DNA from: Megachile rotundata
Lineage: Eukaryota > Arthropoda > Insecta > Hymenoptera > Megachilidae
Assembly: GCF_050947335.1 (NCBI RefSeq)
Contig: NW_027473713.1
Location: 103,255-167,254, forward strand
Reading direction: 5' to 3'
DNA: 64,000 bases
Shown here: in pieces, positions 1-17,100 of the stretch
How the letters are laid out: each line of letters opens with the position of its first letter
Numbering within the stretch: the first letter of the stretch is position 1
Notes under the pieces: model-generated
What the model was told of the DNA's origin: nothing
The model's input: the letters and a program-made list of their open reading frames with translations, nothing else
Databases searched by the model: none
Translations under genes and position numbers: made by a program

Positions 1-828
1 TGGATAGGACGACAATTACTATACTTATTACTCTTATTATTATCAATCTAACTCATATTATTAGCCATATTATGCTTATATGATCGGTAGAACGATAATT
101 ACTATACCTATTACTCTTATTATTATCAATCTAACTCATATCATTAGCCATATTATGCCTATATGATCGATCGAACGACAATGACTATACTCACTTCTCT
201 TATTATTATCAATCTAACTCATATTATTAGCCATATTATGCTTATATGATCGATAGAACGACAATTACTATACTTATTACACTCACTGTTATCAATCTAA
301 CTCATATTATTAACCATATTATGCAGATATGATCGATAGAACTACAATTAGTTTACTCCTTACTCTTATTATTATCAATCTAACTCATATTATTAGCCAT
401 ATTATGCTTATATGATCGATAGAACGACAATTACTATATTCATTTCTCTTATTATTATCAATCTAATTCATATTATTAGCCATATTATGCTTATATGATC
501 GACAGAACGACAATTACTATACTTATTACTCTCATTATTGTCAATCTAACTCATATTATTAACCACATTATGCAGATATGATCGATAGAACTACAATTAG
601 TATACTCATTACTCTTATTATTATCAATCTAACTCATATCATTAGCCATATTATGCTTATATGATTGATCGAACGACTATGACTATACGCACTTCTCTTA
701 TTATTATCAATCTTACTCATATTATTAGCCATATTATGCTTATATGATCGATCGAACGACAATGACTATACTCACTTCTCTTATTATTATCAATCTAACT
801 CATATTATTAGCCATATTATGCTTATGT

Positions 829-1989
829 GATCGATAGAAGGATAATTACTATACTTATTACTCTTATTATTATGAATCTAACTCATATTATTAACCATAT
901 TATGCAGATATGATCGATAGCACGCCATTTACTACACTAATTACTCTTATTATTATCAATCTAACTCATATTATTAACCATATTATGCAGATATGATCGA
1001 TAGAACTACAATTAGTATACTCATTACTCTTATTATTATCAATCTAACTCATATTATTAGCCATATTAAGCTTATATGATCGATAGAACGACAATTACTA
1101 TATTCATTTCCCTTATTGTTATCAATCTAACTCATATTATTAGCCATATTATGCTTATATGATCGACAGAACGACTATTACTATACTTATTACTCTCATT
1201 ATTATCAGCCTAACTCATATTATTAGCCATATTATGCTTATATGATCGATAGACGACAATTACTATACTCATTACTCTTATTATTATCAATCTAACTCAT
1301 ATTATTAGCCATATTATGCTTATATGATCGATAGAACGACAATTACTGTACTCATTACACTTATTATTATCAATCTAACTCATGTTATTAACCATATTAT
1401 GCTAATATGATCGATAGAACGACAATTACTATACTTATTACACTCACTATTATCAATCTAACTCATATTATTAACCATATTATGCAGATATGATCGATAT
1501 AATGACAATTACTATACTTATTACACTCACTATTATCAATCTAACTCATATTATTAACCATATTATGCAGATATGATCGATAGCACGACATTTACTGTAC
1601 TTATTACTCTTACTGTTATCAATCTAACTCATATTATTAACCATATTATGCAGATATGATCGATAGAACTACAATTAGTATACTCATTACTCTTATTATT
1701 ATCAATCTAACTCATATCATTAGCCATATTATGCTTATATGATTGATCGAACGACAATGACTATACTCACTTCTCTTATTATTATCAATCTTACTCATAT
1801 TATTAGCCATATTATGCTTATATGATCGATCGAACGACAATGACTATACTCACTTCTCTTATTATTATCAATCTTACTCATATTATTAGACATATTATGC
1901 TTATATGATCGATCGAACGACAATGACTATACTCACTTCTCTTATTATTATCAATCTAACTCATATTATTAGCCATATTATGCTTATAT
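829..1989 (+). repeat. 14-monomer higher-order unit, 1161 bp (copy 1)
   Basis: The unit begins at the GATCGATAGAAGGATAATTA monomer (829). The 82-bp monomer GATCGATAGACGAC at 1244 lies 415 bp in, and the next occurrence of that 82-bp monomer (2405) is exactly 1161 bp later. The GATCGACAGAACGACTATT monomer also repeats at 1161 bp (1161 to 2322). The length is 14 x 83 minus 1. Confidence 0.8.
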
Positions 1990-4643
1990 GATCGATAGAA
2001 AGACAATTACTATACTTATTACACTCACTGTTATCAATCTAACTCATATTATTAACCATATTATGCGGATATGATCGATAGCATGACAATTACTACACTT
2101 ATTACTCTTATTATTATCAATCTAACTCATATTATTAACCATATTATGCAGACATGATCGATAGAACTACAATTAGTATACTCATTACTCTTATTATTAT
2201 CAATCTAACTCATATTATTAGCCATATTAAGCTTATATGATCGATAGAACGACAATTACTATATTCATTTCCCTTATTGTTATCAATCTAACTCATATTA
2301 TTAGCCATATTATGCTTGTATGATCGACAGAACGACTATTACTATACTTATTACTCTCATTATTATCAGCCTAACTCATATTATTAGCCATATTATGCTT
2401 ATATGATCGATAGACGACAATTACTATACTCATTACTCTTATTATTATCAATCTAACTCATATTATTAGCCATATTATGCTTATATGATCGATAGAACGA
2501 CAATTACTGTACTCATTACTCTTATTATTATCAATCTAACTCATATTGTTAGCCATATTATGCTTATATGATCGATAGGACGACAATTACTATACTTATT
2601 ACTCTTATTGTTATCAATCTAACTCATATTATTAACCATATTATGCAGATATGATCGATAGCACGACATTTACTATACTTATTACTCTTATTGTTATCAA
2701 TCTAACTCATATTATTAACCATATTATGCAGATATGATCGATAGAAAGACAATTACTATACTCATTTCTCTTACTATTATCAATCTAACTCACATTATTA
2801 GCCATATTATGCTTATATGATCGATAGAACGACAATTACTATACTTATTACTCTCATTATTGTCAATCTAACTCATATTATTAGCCATATTATGCTTATG
2901 TGATCGATAGAAGGACAATTCCTATACTTATTACTCTTATTATTATGAATCTAACTCATATTATTAACCATATTATGCAGATATGATCGATAGCACGCCA
3001 TTTACTACACTTATTACTCTTATTATTATCAATCTAACTCAGATTATTAGCCATATTATGCTTATGTGATCGACAGAACGACAATTACTATACTTATTAC
3101 GCTCACTGTTATCAATCTAACTCATATTATTAACCATATTATGCACATATGATCGATAGAACGACAATTACTATACTTATTACTCTTATTATTATGAATC
3201 TAACTCATATTATTAACCATATTATGCAGATATGATCGATAGCACGACATTTACTGTACTTATTACTCTTACTGTTATCAATCTAACTCATATTATTAAC
3301 CATATTATGCAGATATGATCGATAGAACTACAATTAGTATACTCATTACTCTTATTATTATCAATCTAACTCATATCATTAGCCATATTATGCTTATATG
3401 ATTGATCGAACGACAATGACTATACTCACTTCTCTTATTATTATCAATCTTACTCATATTATTAGCCATATTATGCTTATATGATCGATCGAACGACAAT
3501 GACTATACTCACTTCTCTTATTATTATCAATCTTACTCATATTATTAGACATATTATGCTTATATGATCGATAGAACGACAATTACTATACTTATTACTC
3601 TCATTATTATCAATCTAACTCATATTATTAGCCATATTATGCTTATGTGATCGATAGAAGGACAATTACTATACTTATTACTCTTATTATTATGAATCTA
3701 ACTCATATTATTAACCATATTATGCAGATATGATCCATAGCACGCCATTTACTACACTTATTACTCTTATTATTATCAATCTAACTCAGATTATTAGCCA
3801 TATTATGCTTATGTGATCGACAAAACGACAATTACTATAGTTATTACGCTCACTGTTATCAATCTAACTCATATTATTAACCATATTATGCAGATATGAT
3901 CGATAGAACTACAATTAGTATACTCATTACTCTTATTATTATCAATCTAACTCATATCATTAGCCATATTATGCTTATATGATCGATCGAACGACAATGA
4001 CTATACTCACTTCTCTTATTATTATCAATCTAACTCATATTATTAACCATATTATACTAATATGATCGATAGCATGACAATTACTACACTTATTACTCTT
4101 ATTATTATCAATCTAACTCATATTATTAACCTTATTATGCAGATATGATCGATAGCACGACATTTACTATACTTATTACTCTTATTATTATCAATCTAAC
4201 TCATATTATTGACCATATTATGCTTATATGATCGACAGAACGACTATTACTATACTTATTACTCTCATTATTATCAGCCTAACTCATATTATTAGCCATA
4301 TTATGCTTATATGATCGATAGACAACAATTACTATACTCATTACTCTTATTATTATCAATCTAACTCATATTATTAGCCATATTATGCTTATATGATCGA
4401 TAGAACGACAATTACTGTACTCATTACACTTATTATTATCAATCTAACTCATGTTATTAACCATATTATGCTAATATGATCGATAGAACGACAATTACTA
4501 TACTTATTACACTCACTATTATCAATCTAACTCATATTATTAACCATATTATGCAGATATGATCGATATAACGACAATTACTATACTTATTACACTCACT
4601 ATTATCAATCTAACTCATATTATTAACCATATTATGCAGATAT

Positions 4644-5306
4644 GATGGATAGCACGACATTTACTGTACTTATTACTCTTATTATTATCAATCTAACTCA
4701 TATTATTAACCATATTATGCAGACATGATCGATAGAACTACAATTAGTATACTCATTACTCTTATTATTATCAATCTAACTCATATTATTAGCCATATTA
4801 AGCTTATATGATCGATAGAACGACAATTACTATATTCATTTCCCTTATTGTTATCAATCTAACTCATATTATTAGCCATATTATGCTTGTATGATCGACA
4901 GAACGACTATTACTATACTTATTACTCTCATTATTATCAGCCTAACTCATATTATTAGCCATATTATGCTTATATGATCGATAGACGACAATTACTATAC
5001 TCATTACTCTTATTATTATCAATCTAACTCATATTATTAGCCATATTATGCTTATATGATCGATAGAACGACAATTACTGTACTCATTACACTTATTATT
5101 ATCAATCTAACTCATGTTATTAACCATATTATGCTAATATGATCGATAGAACGACAATTACTATACTTATTACACTCACTATTATCAATCTAACTCATAT
5201 TATTAACCATATTATGCAGATATGATCGATATAACGACAATTACTATACTTATTACACTCACTATTATCAATCTAACTCATATTATTAACCATATTATGC
5301 AGATAT
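4644..5306 (+). repeat. 8-monomer higher-order unit, 663 bp
   Basis: It lies between GATGGATAGCACGAC monomers at 4644 and 5307. GATCGACAGAACGACTATT monomers repeat at the same 663-bp step (4230 and 4893). It has eight monomers, one of 82 bp (4976-5057). The same GATGG pair at 663-bp spacing recurs at 37582/38245 and 44054/44717. In all three, the first monomer has TTATTATTATC and the second TTATTGTTATC followed by AACAATATTATG. Confidence 0.8.
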
Positions 5307-6670
5307 GATGGATAGCACGACATTTACTGTACTTATTACTCTTATTGTTATCAATCTAACTCATATTATTAACAATATTATGCAGATATGATCGATAGAA
5401 CTACAATTAGTATACTCCTTACTCTTATTATTATCAATCTAACTCATATTATTAGCCATATTATGCTTATATGATCGATAGAACGACAATTACTATATTC
5501 ATTTCTCTTTTTATTATCAATCTAACTCATATTATTAGCCATATTATGCTTATATGATCGGTAGAACGATAATTACTATACCTATTACTCCTATTATTAT
5601 CAATCTAACTCATATCATTAGCCATATTATGCTTATATGATCGATCGAACGACAATGGCTATACTCACTTCTCTTATTATTATCAATCTAACTCATATTA
5701 TTAGCCATATTATGCTTATATGATCGATAGAACGACAATTACTATATTCATTTCTCTTATTATTATCAATCTAATTCATATTATTAGCCATATTATGCTT
5801 ATATGATCGACAGAACGACAATTACTATACTTATTACTCTCATTATTATCAGCCTAACTCATATTATTAGCCATATTATGCTAATATGATCGATAGAACG
5901 ACAATTACTATACTTATTACACTCACTATTATCAATCTAATTCATATTATTAACCATATTATGCAGATATGATCGATAGAACTACAATTAGTATACTCAT
6001 TACTCTTATTATTATCAATCTAACTCATATTATTAGCCATATTATGCTTATATGATCGATAGAACGACAATTACTATACTCATTACTCTTATTATTATCA
6101 ATCTAACTCATATTGTTAGCCATATTATGCTTATATGATGGATAGGACGACAATTACTATACTTATTACTCTTATTATTATCAATCTAACTCATATTATT
6201 AGCCATATTATGCTTATATGATCGGTAGAACGATAATTACTATACCTATTACTCTTATTATTATCAATCTAACTCATATCATTAGCCATATTATGCCTAT
6301 ATGATCGATCGAACGACAATGACTATACTCACTTCTCTTATTATTATCAATCTAACTCATATTATTAGCCATATTATGCTTATATGATCGATAGAACGAC
6401 AATTACTATACTTATTACACTCACTGTTATCAATCTAACTCATATTATTAACCATATTATGCAGATATGATCGATAGAACTACAATTAGTTTACTCCTTA
6501 CTCTTATTATTATCAATCTAACTCATATTATTAGCCATATTATGCTTATATGATCGATAGAACGACAATTACTATATTCATTTCTCTTATTATTATCAAT
6601 CTAATTCATATTATTAGCCATATTATGCTTATATGATCGACAGAACGACAATTACTATACTTATTACTCT
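4727..6670 (+). repeat. Segmental duplication of satellite, pair A, copy 1
   Basis: The order of variants and the private bases match 9290-11316. The offset is 4563 bp at the start (GCAGACATGATC at 4727 and 9290; GATGG at 5307 and 9870) and 4646 bp at the end (TGGATAGG at 6139 and 10785). The extra 83 bp in copy 2 is one additional GATAGCACGACATTT monomer near 10537. Confidence 0.8.
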
Positions 6671-9289
6671 TATTATTATCAATCTAACTCATATCATTAG
6701 CCATATTATGCTTATATGATTGATCGAACGACTATGACTATACGCACTTCTCTTATTATTATCAATCTTACTCATATTATTAGCCATATTATGCTTATAT
6801 GATCGATCGAACGACAATGACTATACTCACTTCTCTTATTATTATCAATCTTACTCATATTATTAGACATATTATGCTTATATGATCGATAGAACGACAA
6901 TTACTATACTTATTACTCTCATTATTATCAATCTAACTCATATTATTAGCCATATTATGCTTATGTGATCGATAGAAGGACAATTACTATACTTATTACT
7001 CTTATTATTATGAATCTAACTCATATTATTAACCATATTATGCAGATATGATCGATAGCACGCCATTTACTACACTTATTACTCTTATTATTATCAATCT
7101 AACTCAGATTATTAGCCATATTATGCTTATTTGATCGACAAAACGACAATTACTATAGTTATTACGCTCACTGTTATCAATCTAACTCATATTATTAACC
7201 ATATTATGCAGATATGATCGATAGAACTACAATTAGTATACTCATTACTCTTATTATTATCAATCTAACTCATATCATTAGCCATATTATGCTTATATGA
7301 TCGATCGAACGACAATGACTATACTCACTTCTCTTATTATTATCAATCTAACTCATATTATTAACCATATTATACTAATATGATCGATAGCATGACAATT
7401 ACTACACTTATTACTCTTATTATTATCAATCTAACTCATATTATTAACCTTATTATGCAGATATGATCGATAGAACGACAATTACTCTATTCATTTCCCT
7501 TATTGTTATCAATCTAACTCATATTATTAGCCATATTATGCTTGTATGATCGACAGAACGACTATTACTATACTTATTACTCTCATTATTATCAGCCTAA
7601 CTCATATTATTAGCCATATTATGCTTATATGATCGATAGACGACAATTACTATACTCATTACTCTTATTATTATCAATCTAACTCATATTATTAGCCATA
7701 TTATGCTTATATGATCGATAGAACGACAATTACTGTACTCATTACACTTATTGTTATCAATCTAACTCATGTTATTAACCATATTATGCTAATATGATCG
7801 ATAGAACGACAATTACTATACTTATTACACTCACTATTATCAATCTAACTCATATTATTAACCATATTATGCAGATATGATCGATATAACGACAATTACT
7901 ATACTTATTACACTCACTATTATCAATCTAACTCATATTATTAACCATATTATGCAGATATGATGGATAGCACGACATTTACTGTACTTATTACTCTTAT
8001 TGTTATCAATCTAACTCATATTATTAACAATATCATGCAGATATGATCGATAGAACTACAATTAGTATACTCCTTACTCTTATTATTATCAATCTAACTC
8101 ATATTATTAGCCATATTATGCTTATATGATCGATAGAACGACAATTACTATACTCATTACTCTTATTATTATCAATCTAACTCATATTGTTAGCCATATT
8201 ATGCTTATATGATGGATAGGACGACAATTACTATACTTATTACTCTTATTATTATCAATCTAACTCATATTATTAGCCATATTATGCTTATATGATCGAT
8301 AGAACGACAATTACTATACTTATTACTCTCATTATTATCAATCTAACTCATATTATTAGCCATATTATGCTTATGTGATCGATAGAAGGACAATTACTAT
8401 ACTTATTACTCTTATTATTATGAATCTAACTCATATTATTAACCATATTATGCAGATATGATCGATAGCACGCCATTTACTACACTTATTACTCTTATTA
8501 TTATCAATCTAACTCAGATTATTAGCCATATTATGCTTATGTGATCGACAAAACGACAATTACTATAGTTATTACGCTCACTGTTATCAATCTAACTCAT
8601 ATTATTAACCATATTATGCAGATATGATCGATAGAACTACAATTAGTATACTCATTACTCTTATTATTATCAATCTAACTCATATCATTAGCCATATTAT
8701 GCTTATATGATCGATCGAACGACAATGACTATACTCACTTCTCTTATTATTATCAATCTAACTCATATTATTAACCATATTATACTAATATGATCGATAG
8801 CATGACAATTACTACACTTATTACTCTTATTATTATCAATCTAACTCATATTATTAACCTTATTATGCAGATATGATCGATAGCACGACATTTACTATAC
8901 TTATTACTCTTATTATTATCAATCTAACTCATATTATTAACCATATTATGCTTATATGATCGACAGAACGACTATTACTATACTTATTACTCTCATTATT
9001 ATCAGCCTAACTCATATTATTAGCCATATTATGCTTATATGATCGATAGAACGACAATTACTGTACTCATTACACTTATTATTATCAATCTAACTCATGT
9101 TATTAACCATATTATGCTAATATGATCGATAGAACGACAATTACTATACTTATTACACTCACTATTATCAATCTAACTCATATTATTAACCATATTATGC
9201 AGATATGATCGATATAACGACAATTACTATACTTATTACACTCACTATTATCAATCTAACTCATATTATTAACCATATTATGCAGACAT

Positions 9290-11316
9290 GATCGATAGAA
9301 CTACAATTAGTATACTCATTACTCTTATTATTATCAATCTAACTCATATTATTAGCCATATTAAGCTTATATGATCGATAGAACGACAATTACTATATTC
9401 ATTTCCCTTATTGTTATCAATCTAACTCATATTATTAGCCATATTATGCTTGTATGATCGACAGAACGACTATTACTATACTTATTACTCTCATTATTAT
9501 CAGCCTAACTCATATTATTAGCCATATTATGCTTATATGATCGATAGACGACAATTACTATACTCATTACTCTTATTATTATCAATCTAACTCATATTAT
9601 TAGCCATATTATGCTTATATCATCGATAGAACGACAATTACTGTACTCATTACACTTATTATTATCAATCTAACTCATGTTATTAACCATATTATGCTAA
9701 TATGATCGATAGAACGACAATTACTATACTTATTACACTCACTATTATCAATCTAACTCATATTATTAACCATATTATGCAGATATGATCGATATAACGA
9801 CAATTACTATACTTATTACACTCACTATTATCAATCTAACTCATATTAGTAACCATATTATGCAGATATGATGGATAGCACGACATTTACTGTACTTATT
9901 ACTCTTATTGTTATCAATCTAACTCATATTATTAACAATATTATGCAGATATGATCGATAGAACTACAATTAGTATACTCCTTACTCTTATTATTATCAA
10001 TCTAACTCATATTATTAGCCATATTATGCTTATATGATCGATAGAACGACAATTACTATATTCATTTCTCTTATTATTATCAATCTAACTCATATTATTA
10101 GCCATATTATGCTTATATGATCGGTAGAACGATAATTACTATACCTATTACTCCTATTATTATCAATCTAACTCATATCATTAGCCATATTATGCTTATA
10201 TGATCGATCGAACGACAATGGCTATACTCACTTCTCTTATTATTATCAATCTAACTCATATTATTAGCCATATTATGCTTATATGATCGATAGAACGACA
10301 ATTACTATATTCATTTCTCTTATTATTATCAATCTAATTCATATTATTAGCCATATTATGCTTATATGATCGACAGAACGACAATTACTATACTTATTAC
10401 TCTGATTATTATCAGCCTAACTCATATTATTAGCCATATTATGCTAATATGATCGATAGAACGACAATTACTATACTTATTACACTCACTATTATCAATC
10501 TAACTCATATTATTAACCATATTATGCAGATATGATCGATAGCACGACATTTACTATACTTATTACTCTTACTGTTATCAATCTAACTCATATTATTAAC
10601 CATATTATGCAGATATGATCGATAGAACTACAATTAGTATACTCATTACTCTTATTATTATCAATCTAACTCATATTATTAGCCATATTATGCTTATATG
10701 ATCGATAGAACGACAATTACTATACTCATTACTCTTATTATTATCAATCTAACTCATATTGTTAGCCATATTATGCTTATATGATGGATAGGACGACAAT
10801 TACTATACTTATTACTCTTATTATTATCAATCTAACTCATATTATTAGCCATATTATGCTTATATGATCGGTAGAACGATAATTACTATACCTATTACTC
10901 TTATTATTATCAATCTAACTCATATCATTAGCCATATTATGCCTATATGATCGATCGAACGACAATGACTATACTCACTTCTCTTATTATTATCAATCTA
11001 ACTCATATTATTAGCCATATTATGCTTATATGATCGATAGAACGACAATTACTATACTTATTACACTCACTGTTATCAATCTAACTCATATTATTAACCA
11101 TATTATGCAGATATGATCGATAGAACTACAATTAGTTTACTCCTTACTCTTATTATTATCAATCTAACTCATATTATTAGCCATATTATGCTTATATGAT
11201 CGATAGAACGACAATTACTATATTCATTTCTCTTATTATTATCAATCTAATTCATATTATTAGCCATATTATGCTTATATGATCGACAGAACGACAATTA
11301 CTATACTTATTACTCT
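9290..11316 (+). repeat. Segmental duplication of satellite, pair A, copy 2
   Basis: Counterpart of 4727-6670, with one monomer more. The pair diverges after the GATCGACAGAACGAC monomers at 6635 and 11281, where copy 1 has lost a monomer. Confidence 0.8.
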
Positions 11317-12524
11317 CATTATTGTCAATCTAACTCATATTATTAACCATATTATGCAGATATAATCGATAGAACTACAATTAGTATACTCATTACTCTT
11401 ATTATTATCAATCTAACTCATATCATTAGCCATATTATGCTTATATGATTGATCGAACGACTATGACTATACGCACTTCTCTTATTATTATCAATCTTAC
11501 TCATATTATTAGCCATATTATGCTTATATGATCGATCGAACGACAATGACTATACTCACTTCTCTTATTATTATCAATCTTACTCATATTATTAGACATA
11601 TTATGCTTATATGATCGATAGAACGACAATTACTATACTTATTACTCTCATTATTATCAATCTAACTCATATTATTAGCCATATTATGCTTATGTGATCG
11701 ATAGAAGGACAATTACTATACTTATTACTCTTATTATTATGAATCTAACTCATATTATTAACCATATTATGCAGATATGATCGATAGCACGCCATTTACT
11801 ACACTTATTACTCTTATTATTATCAATCTAACTCAGATTATTAGGCATATTATGCTTATGTGATCGACAAAACGACAATTACTATAGTTATTACGCTCAC
11901 TGTTATCAATCTAACTCATATTATTAACCTTATTATGCAGATATGTTCGATAGAACTACAATTAGTATACTCATTACTCTTATTATTATCAATCTAACTC
12001 ATATCATTAGCCATATTATGCTTATATGCTCGATCGAACGACAATGACTATACTCACTTCTCTTATTATTATCAATCTAACTCATATTATTAACCATATT
12101 ATACTAATATGATCGATAGCATGACAATTACTACACTTATTACTCTTATTATTATCAATCTAACTCATATTATTAACCTTATTATGCAGATATGATCGAT
12201 AGCACGACATTTACTATACTTATTACTCTTATTATTATCAATCTAACTCATATTATTAACCATATTATGCTTATATGATCGACAGAACGACTATTACTAT
12301 ACTTATTACTCTCATTATTATCAGCCTAACTCATATTATTAGCCATATTATGCTTATATGATCGATAGACGACAATTACTATACTCATTACTCTTATTAT
12401 TATCAATCTAACTCATATTATTAGCCATATTATGCTTATATGATCGATAGAACGACAATTACTATACTTATTACACTCACTATTATCAATCTAACTCATA
12501 TTATTAACCATATTATGCAGATAT

Positions 12525-14100
12525 GATGGATAGCACGACATTTACTGTACTTATTACTCTTATTATTATCAATCTAACTCATATTATTAACCATATTATG
12601 CAGACATGATCGATAGAACTACAATTAGTATACTCCTTACTCTTATTATTATCAATCTAACTCATATTATTAGCCATATTATGCTTATATGATCGATAGA
12701 ACGACAATTACTATATTCATTTCTCTTATTATTATCAATCTAACTCATATTATTAGCCATATTATGCTTATATGATCGGTAGAACGATAATTACTATACC
12801 TATTACTCCTATTATTATCAATCTAACTCATATCATTAGCCATATTATGCTTATATGATCGATCGAACGACAATGGCTATACTCACTTCTCTTATTATTA
12901 TCAATCTAACTCATATTATTAGCCATATTATGCTTATATGATCGATAGAACGACAATTACTATATTCATTTCTCTTATTATTATCAATCTAATTCATATT
13001 ATTAGCCATATTATGCTTATATGATCGACAGAACGACAATTGCTATACTTATTACTCTCATTATTATCAGCCTAACTCATATTATTAGCCATATTATGCT
13101 AATATGATCGATAGAACGACAATTACTATACTTATTACACTCACTATTATCAATCTAATTCATATTATTAACCATATTATGCAGATATGATCGATAGCAC
13201 GACATTTACTACACTTATTACTCTTATTATTATCAATCTAACTCAGATTATTAGCCATATTATGCTTATGTGATCGACAGAACGACAATTACTATACTTA
13301 TTACGCTCACTGTTATCAATCTAACTCATATTATTAACCATATTATGCACATATGATCGATAGAACGACAATTACTATACTTATTACTCTTATTATTATG
13401 AATCTAACTCATATTATTAACCATATTATGCAGATATGATCGATAGCACGACATTTACTGTACTTATTACTCTTACTGTTATCAATCTAACTCATATTAT
13501 TAACCATATTATGCAGATATGATCGATAGAACTACAATTAGTATACTCATTACTCTTATTATTATCAATCTAACTCATATCATTAGCCATATTATGCTTA
13601 TATGCTCGATCGAACGACAATGACTATACTCACTTCTCTTATTATTATCAATCTAACTCATATTATTAACCATATTATACTAATATGATCGATAGCATGA
13701 CAATTACTACACTTATTACTCTTATTATTATCAATCTAACTCATATTATTAACCTTATTATGCAGATATGATCGATAGCACGACATTTACTATACTTATT
13801 ACTCTTATTATTATCAATCTAACTCATATTATTAACCATATTATGCTTATATGATCGACAGAACGACTATTACTATACTTATTACTCTCATTATTATCAG
13901 CCTAACTCATATTATTAGCCATATTATGCTTATATGATCGATAGACGACAATTACTATACTCATTACTCTTATTATTATCAATCTAACTCATATTATTAG
14001 CCATATTATGCTTATATGATCGATAGAACGACAATTACTATACTTATTACACTCACTATTATCAATCTAACTCATATTATTAACCATATTATGCAGATAT
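12525..14100 (+). repeat. 19-monomer higher-order unit, 1576 bp (copy 1)
   Basis: The unit lies between GATGGATAGCACGAC monomers at 12525 and 14101, which is 19 x 83 minus 1 and again includes one 82-bp monomer. A second marker, ACAATTGCTATACTT, occurs inside (TGCTAT at 13041). It is followed by a six-monomer fragment of the same unit (14101-14598, 498 bp). Confidence 0.8.
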
Positions 14101-14142
14101 GATGGATAGCACGACATTTACTGTACTTATTACTCTTATTAT

Positions 14143-17100
14143 TATCAATCTAACTCATATTATTAACCATATTATGCAGACATGATCGATAGAACTACAA
14201 TTAGTATACTCCTTACTCTTATTATTATCAATCTAACTCATATTATTAGCCATATTATGCTTATATGATCGATAGAACGACAATTACTATATTCATTTCT
14301 CTTATTATTATCAATCTAACTCATATTATTAGCCATATTATGCTTATATGATCGGTAGAACGATAATTACTATACCTATTAATCCTATTATTATCAATCT
14401 AACTCATATCATTAGCCATATTATGCTTATATGATCGATCGAACGACAATGGCTATACTCACTTCTCTTATTATTATCAATCTAACTCATATTATTAGCC
14501 ATATTATGCTTATATGATCGATAGAACGACAATTACTATACTTATTACACTCACTATTATCAATCTAACTCATATTATTAACCATATTATGCAGATATGA
14601 TGGATAGCACGACATTTACTGTACTTATTACTCTTATTATTATCAATCTAACTCATATTATTAACCATATTATGCAGACATGATCGATAGAACTACAATT
14701 AGTATACTCCTTACTCTTATTATTATCAATCTAACTCATATTATTAGCCATATTATGCTTATATGATCGATAGAACGACAATTACTATATTCATTTCTCT
14801 TATTATTATCAATCTAACTCATATTATTAGCCATATTATGCTTATATGATCGGTAGAACGATAATTACTATACCTATTACTCCTATTATTATCAATCTAA
14901 CTCATATCATTAGCCATATTATGCTTATATGATCGATCGAACGACAATGGCTATACTCACTTCTCTTATTATTATCAATCTAACTCATATTATTAGCCAT
15001 ATTATGCTTATATGATCGATAGAACGACAATTACTATATTCATTTCTCTTATTATTATCAATCTAATTCATATTATTAGCCATATTATGCTTATATGATC
15101 GACAGAACGACAATTGCTATACTTATTACTCTCATTATTATCAGCCTAACTCATATTATTAGCCATATTATGCTAATATGATCGATAGAACGACAATTAC
15201 TATACTTATTACACTCACTATTATCAATCTAATTCATATTATTAACCATATTATGCAGATATGATCGATAGCACGACATTTACTACACTTATTACTCTTA
15301 TTATTATCAATCTAACTCAGATTATTAGCCATATTATGCTTATGTGATCGACAGAACGACAATTACTATACTTATTACGCTCACTGTTATCAATCTAACT
15401 CATATTATTAACCATATTATGCACATATGATCGATAGAACGACAATTACTATACTTATTACTCTTATTATTATGAATCTAACTCATATTATTAACCATAT
15501 TATGCAGATATGATCGATAGCACGACATTTACTGTACTTATTACTCTTACTGTTATCAATCTAACTCATATTATTAACCATATTATGCAGATATGATCGA
15601 TAGAACTACAATTAGTATACTCATTACTCTTATTATTATCAATCTAACTCATATCATTAGCCATATTATGCTTATATGCTCGATCGAACGACAATGACTA
15701 TACTCACTTCTCTTATTATTATCAATCTAACTCATATTATTAACCATATTATACTAATATGATCGATAGCATGACAATTACTACACTTATTACTCTTATT
15801 ATTATCAATCTAACTCATATTATTAACCTTATTATGCAGATATGATCGATAGCACGACATTTACTATACTTATTACTCTTATTATTATCAATCTAACTCA
15901 TATTATTAACCATATTATGCTTATATGATCGACAGAACGACTATTACTATACTTATTACTCTCATTATTATCAGCCTAACTCATATTATTAGCCATATTA
16001 TGCTTATATGATCGATAGACGACAATTACTATACTCATTACTCTTATTATTATCAATCTAACTCATATTATTAGCCATATTATGCTTATATGATCGATAG
16101 AACGACAATTACTATACTTATTACACTCACTATTATCAATCTAACTCATATTATTAACCATATTATGCAGATATGATGGATAGCACGACATTTACTGTAC
16201 TTATTACTCTTATTATTATCAATCTAACTCATATTATTAACCATATTATGCAGACATGATCGATAGAACTACAATTAGTATACTCCTTACTCTTATTATT
16301 ATCAATCTAACTCATATTATTAGCCATATTATGCTTATATGATCGATAGAACGACAATTACTATATTCATTTCTCTTATTATTATCAATCTAACTCATAT
16401 TATTAGCCATATTATGCTTATATGATCGGTTAGAACGATAATTACTATACCTATTACTCCTATTATTATCAATCTAACTCATATCATTAGCCATATTATG
16501 CTTATATGATCGATCGAACGACAATGGCTATACTCACTTCTCTTATTATTATCAATCTAACTCATATTATTAGCCATATTATGCTTATATGATCGATAGA
16601 ACGACAATTACTATATTCATTTCTCTTATTATTATCAATCTAATTCATATTATTAGCCATATTATGCTTATATGATCGACAGAACGACAATTGCTATACT
16701 TATTACTCTCATTATTATCAGCCTAACTCATATTATTAGCCATATTATGCTAATATGATCGATAGAACGACAATTACTATACTTATTACACTCACTATTA
16801 TCAATCTAATTCATATTATTAACCATATTATGCAGATATGATCGATAGCACGACATTTACTACACTTATTACTCTTATTATTATCAATCTAACTCAGATT
16901 ATTAGCCATATTATGCTTATGTGATCGACAGAACGACAATTACTATACTTATTACGCTCACTGTTATCAATCTAACTCATATTATTAACCATATTATGCA
17001 CATATGATCGATAGAACGACAATTACTATACTTATTACTCTTATTATTATGAATCTAACTCATATTATTAACCATATTATGCAGATATGATCGATAGCAC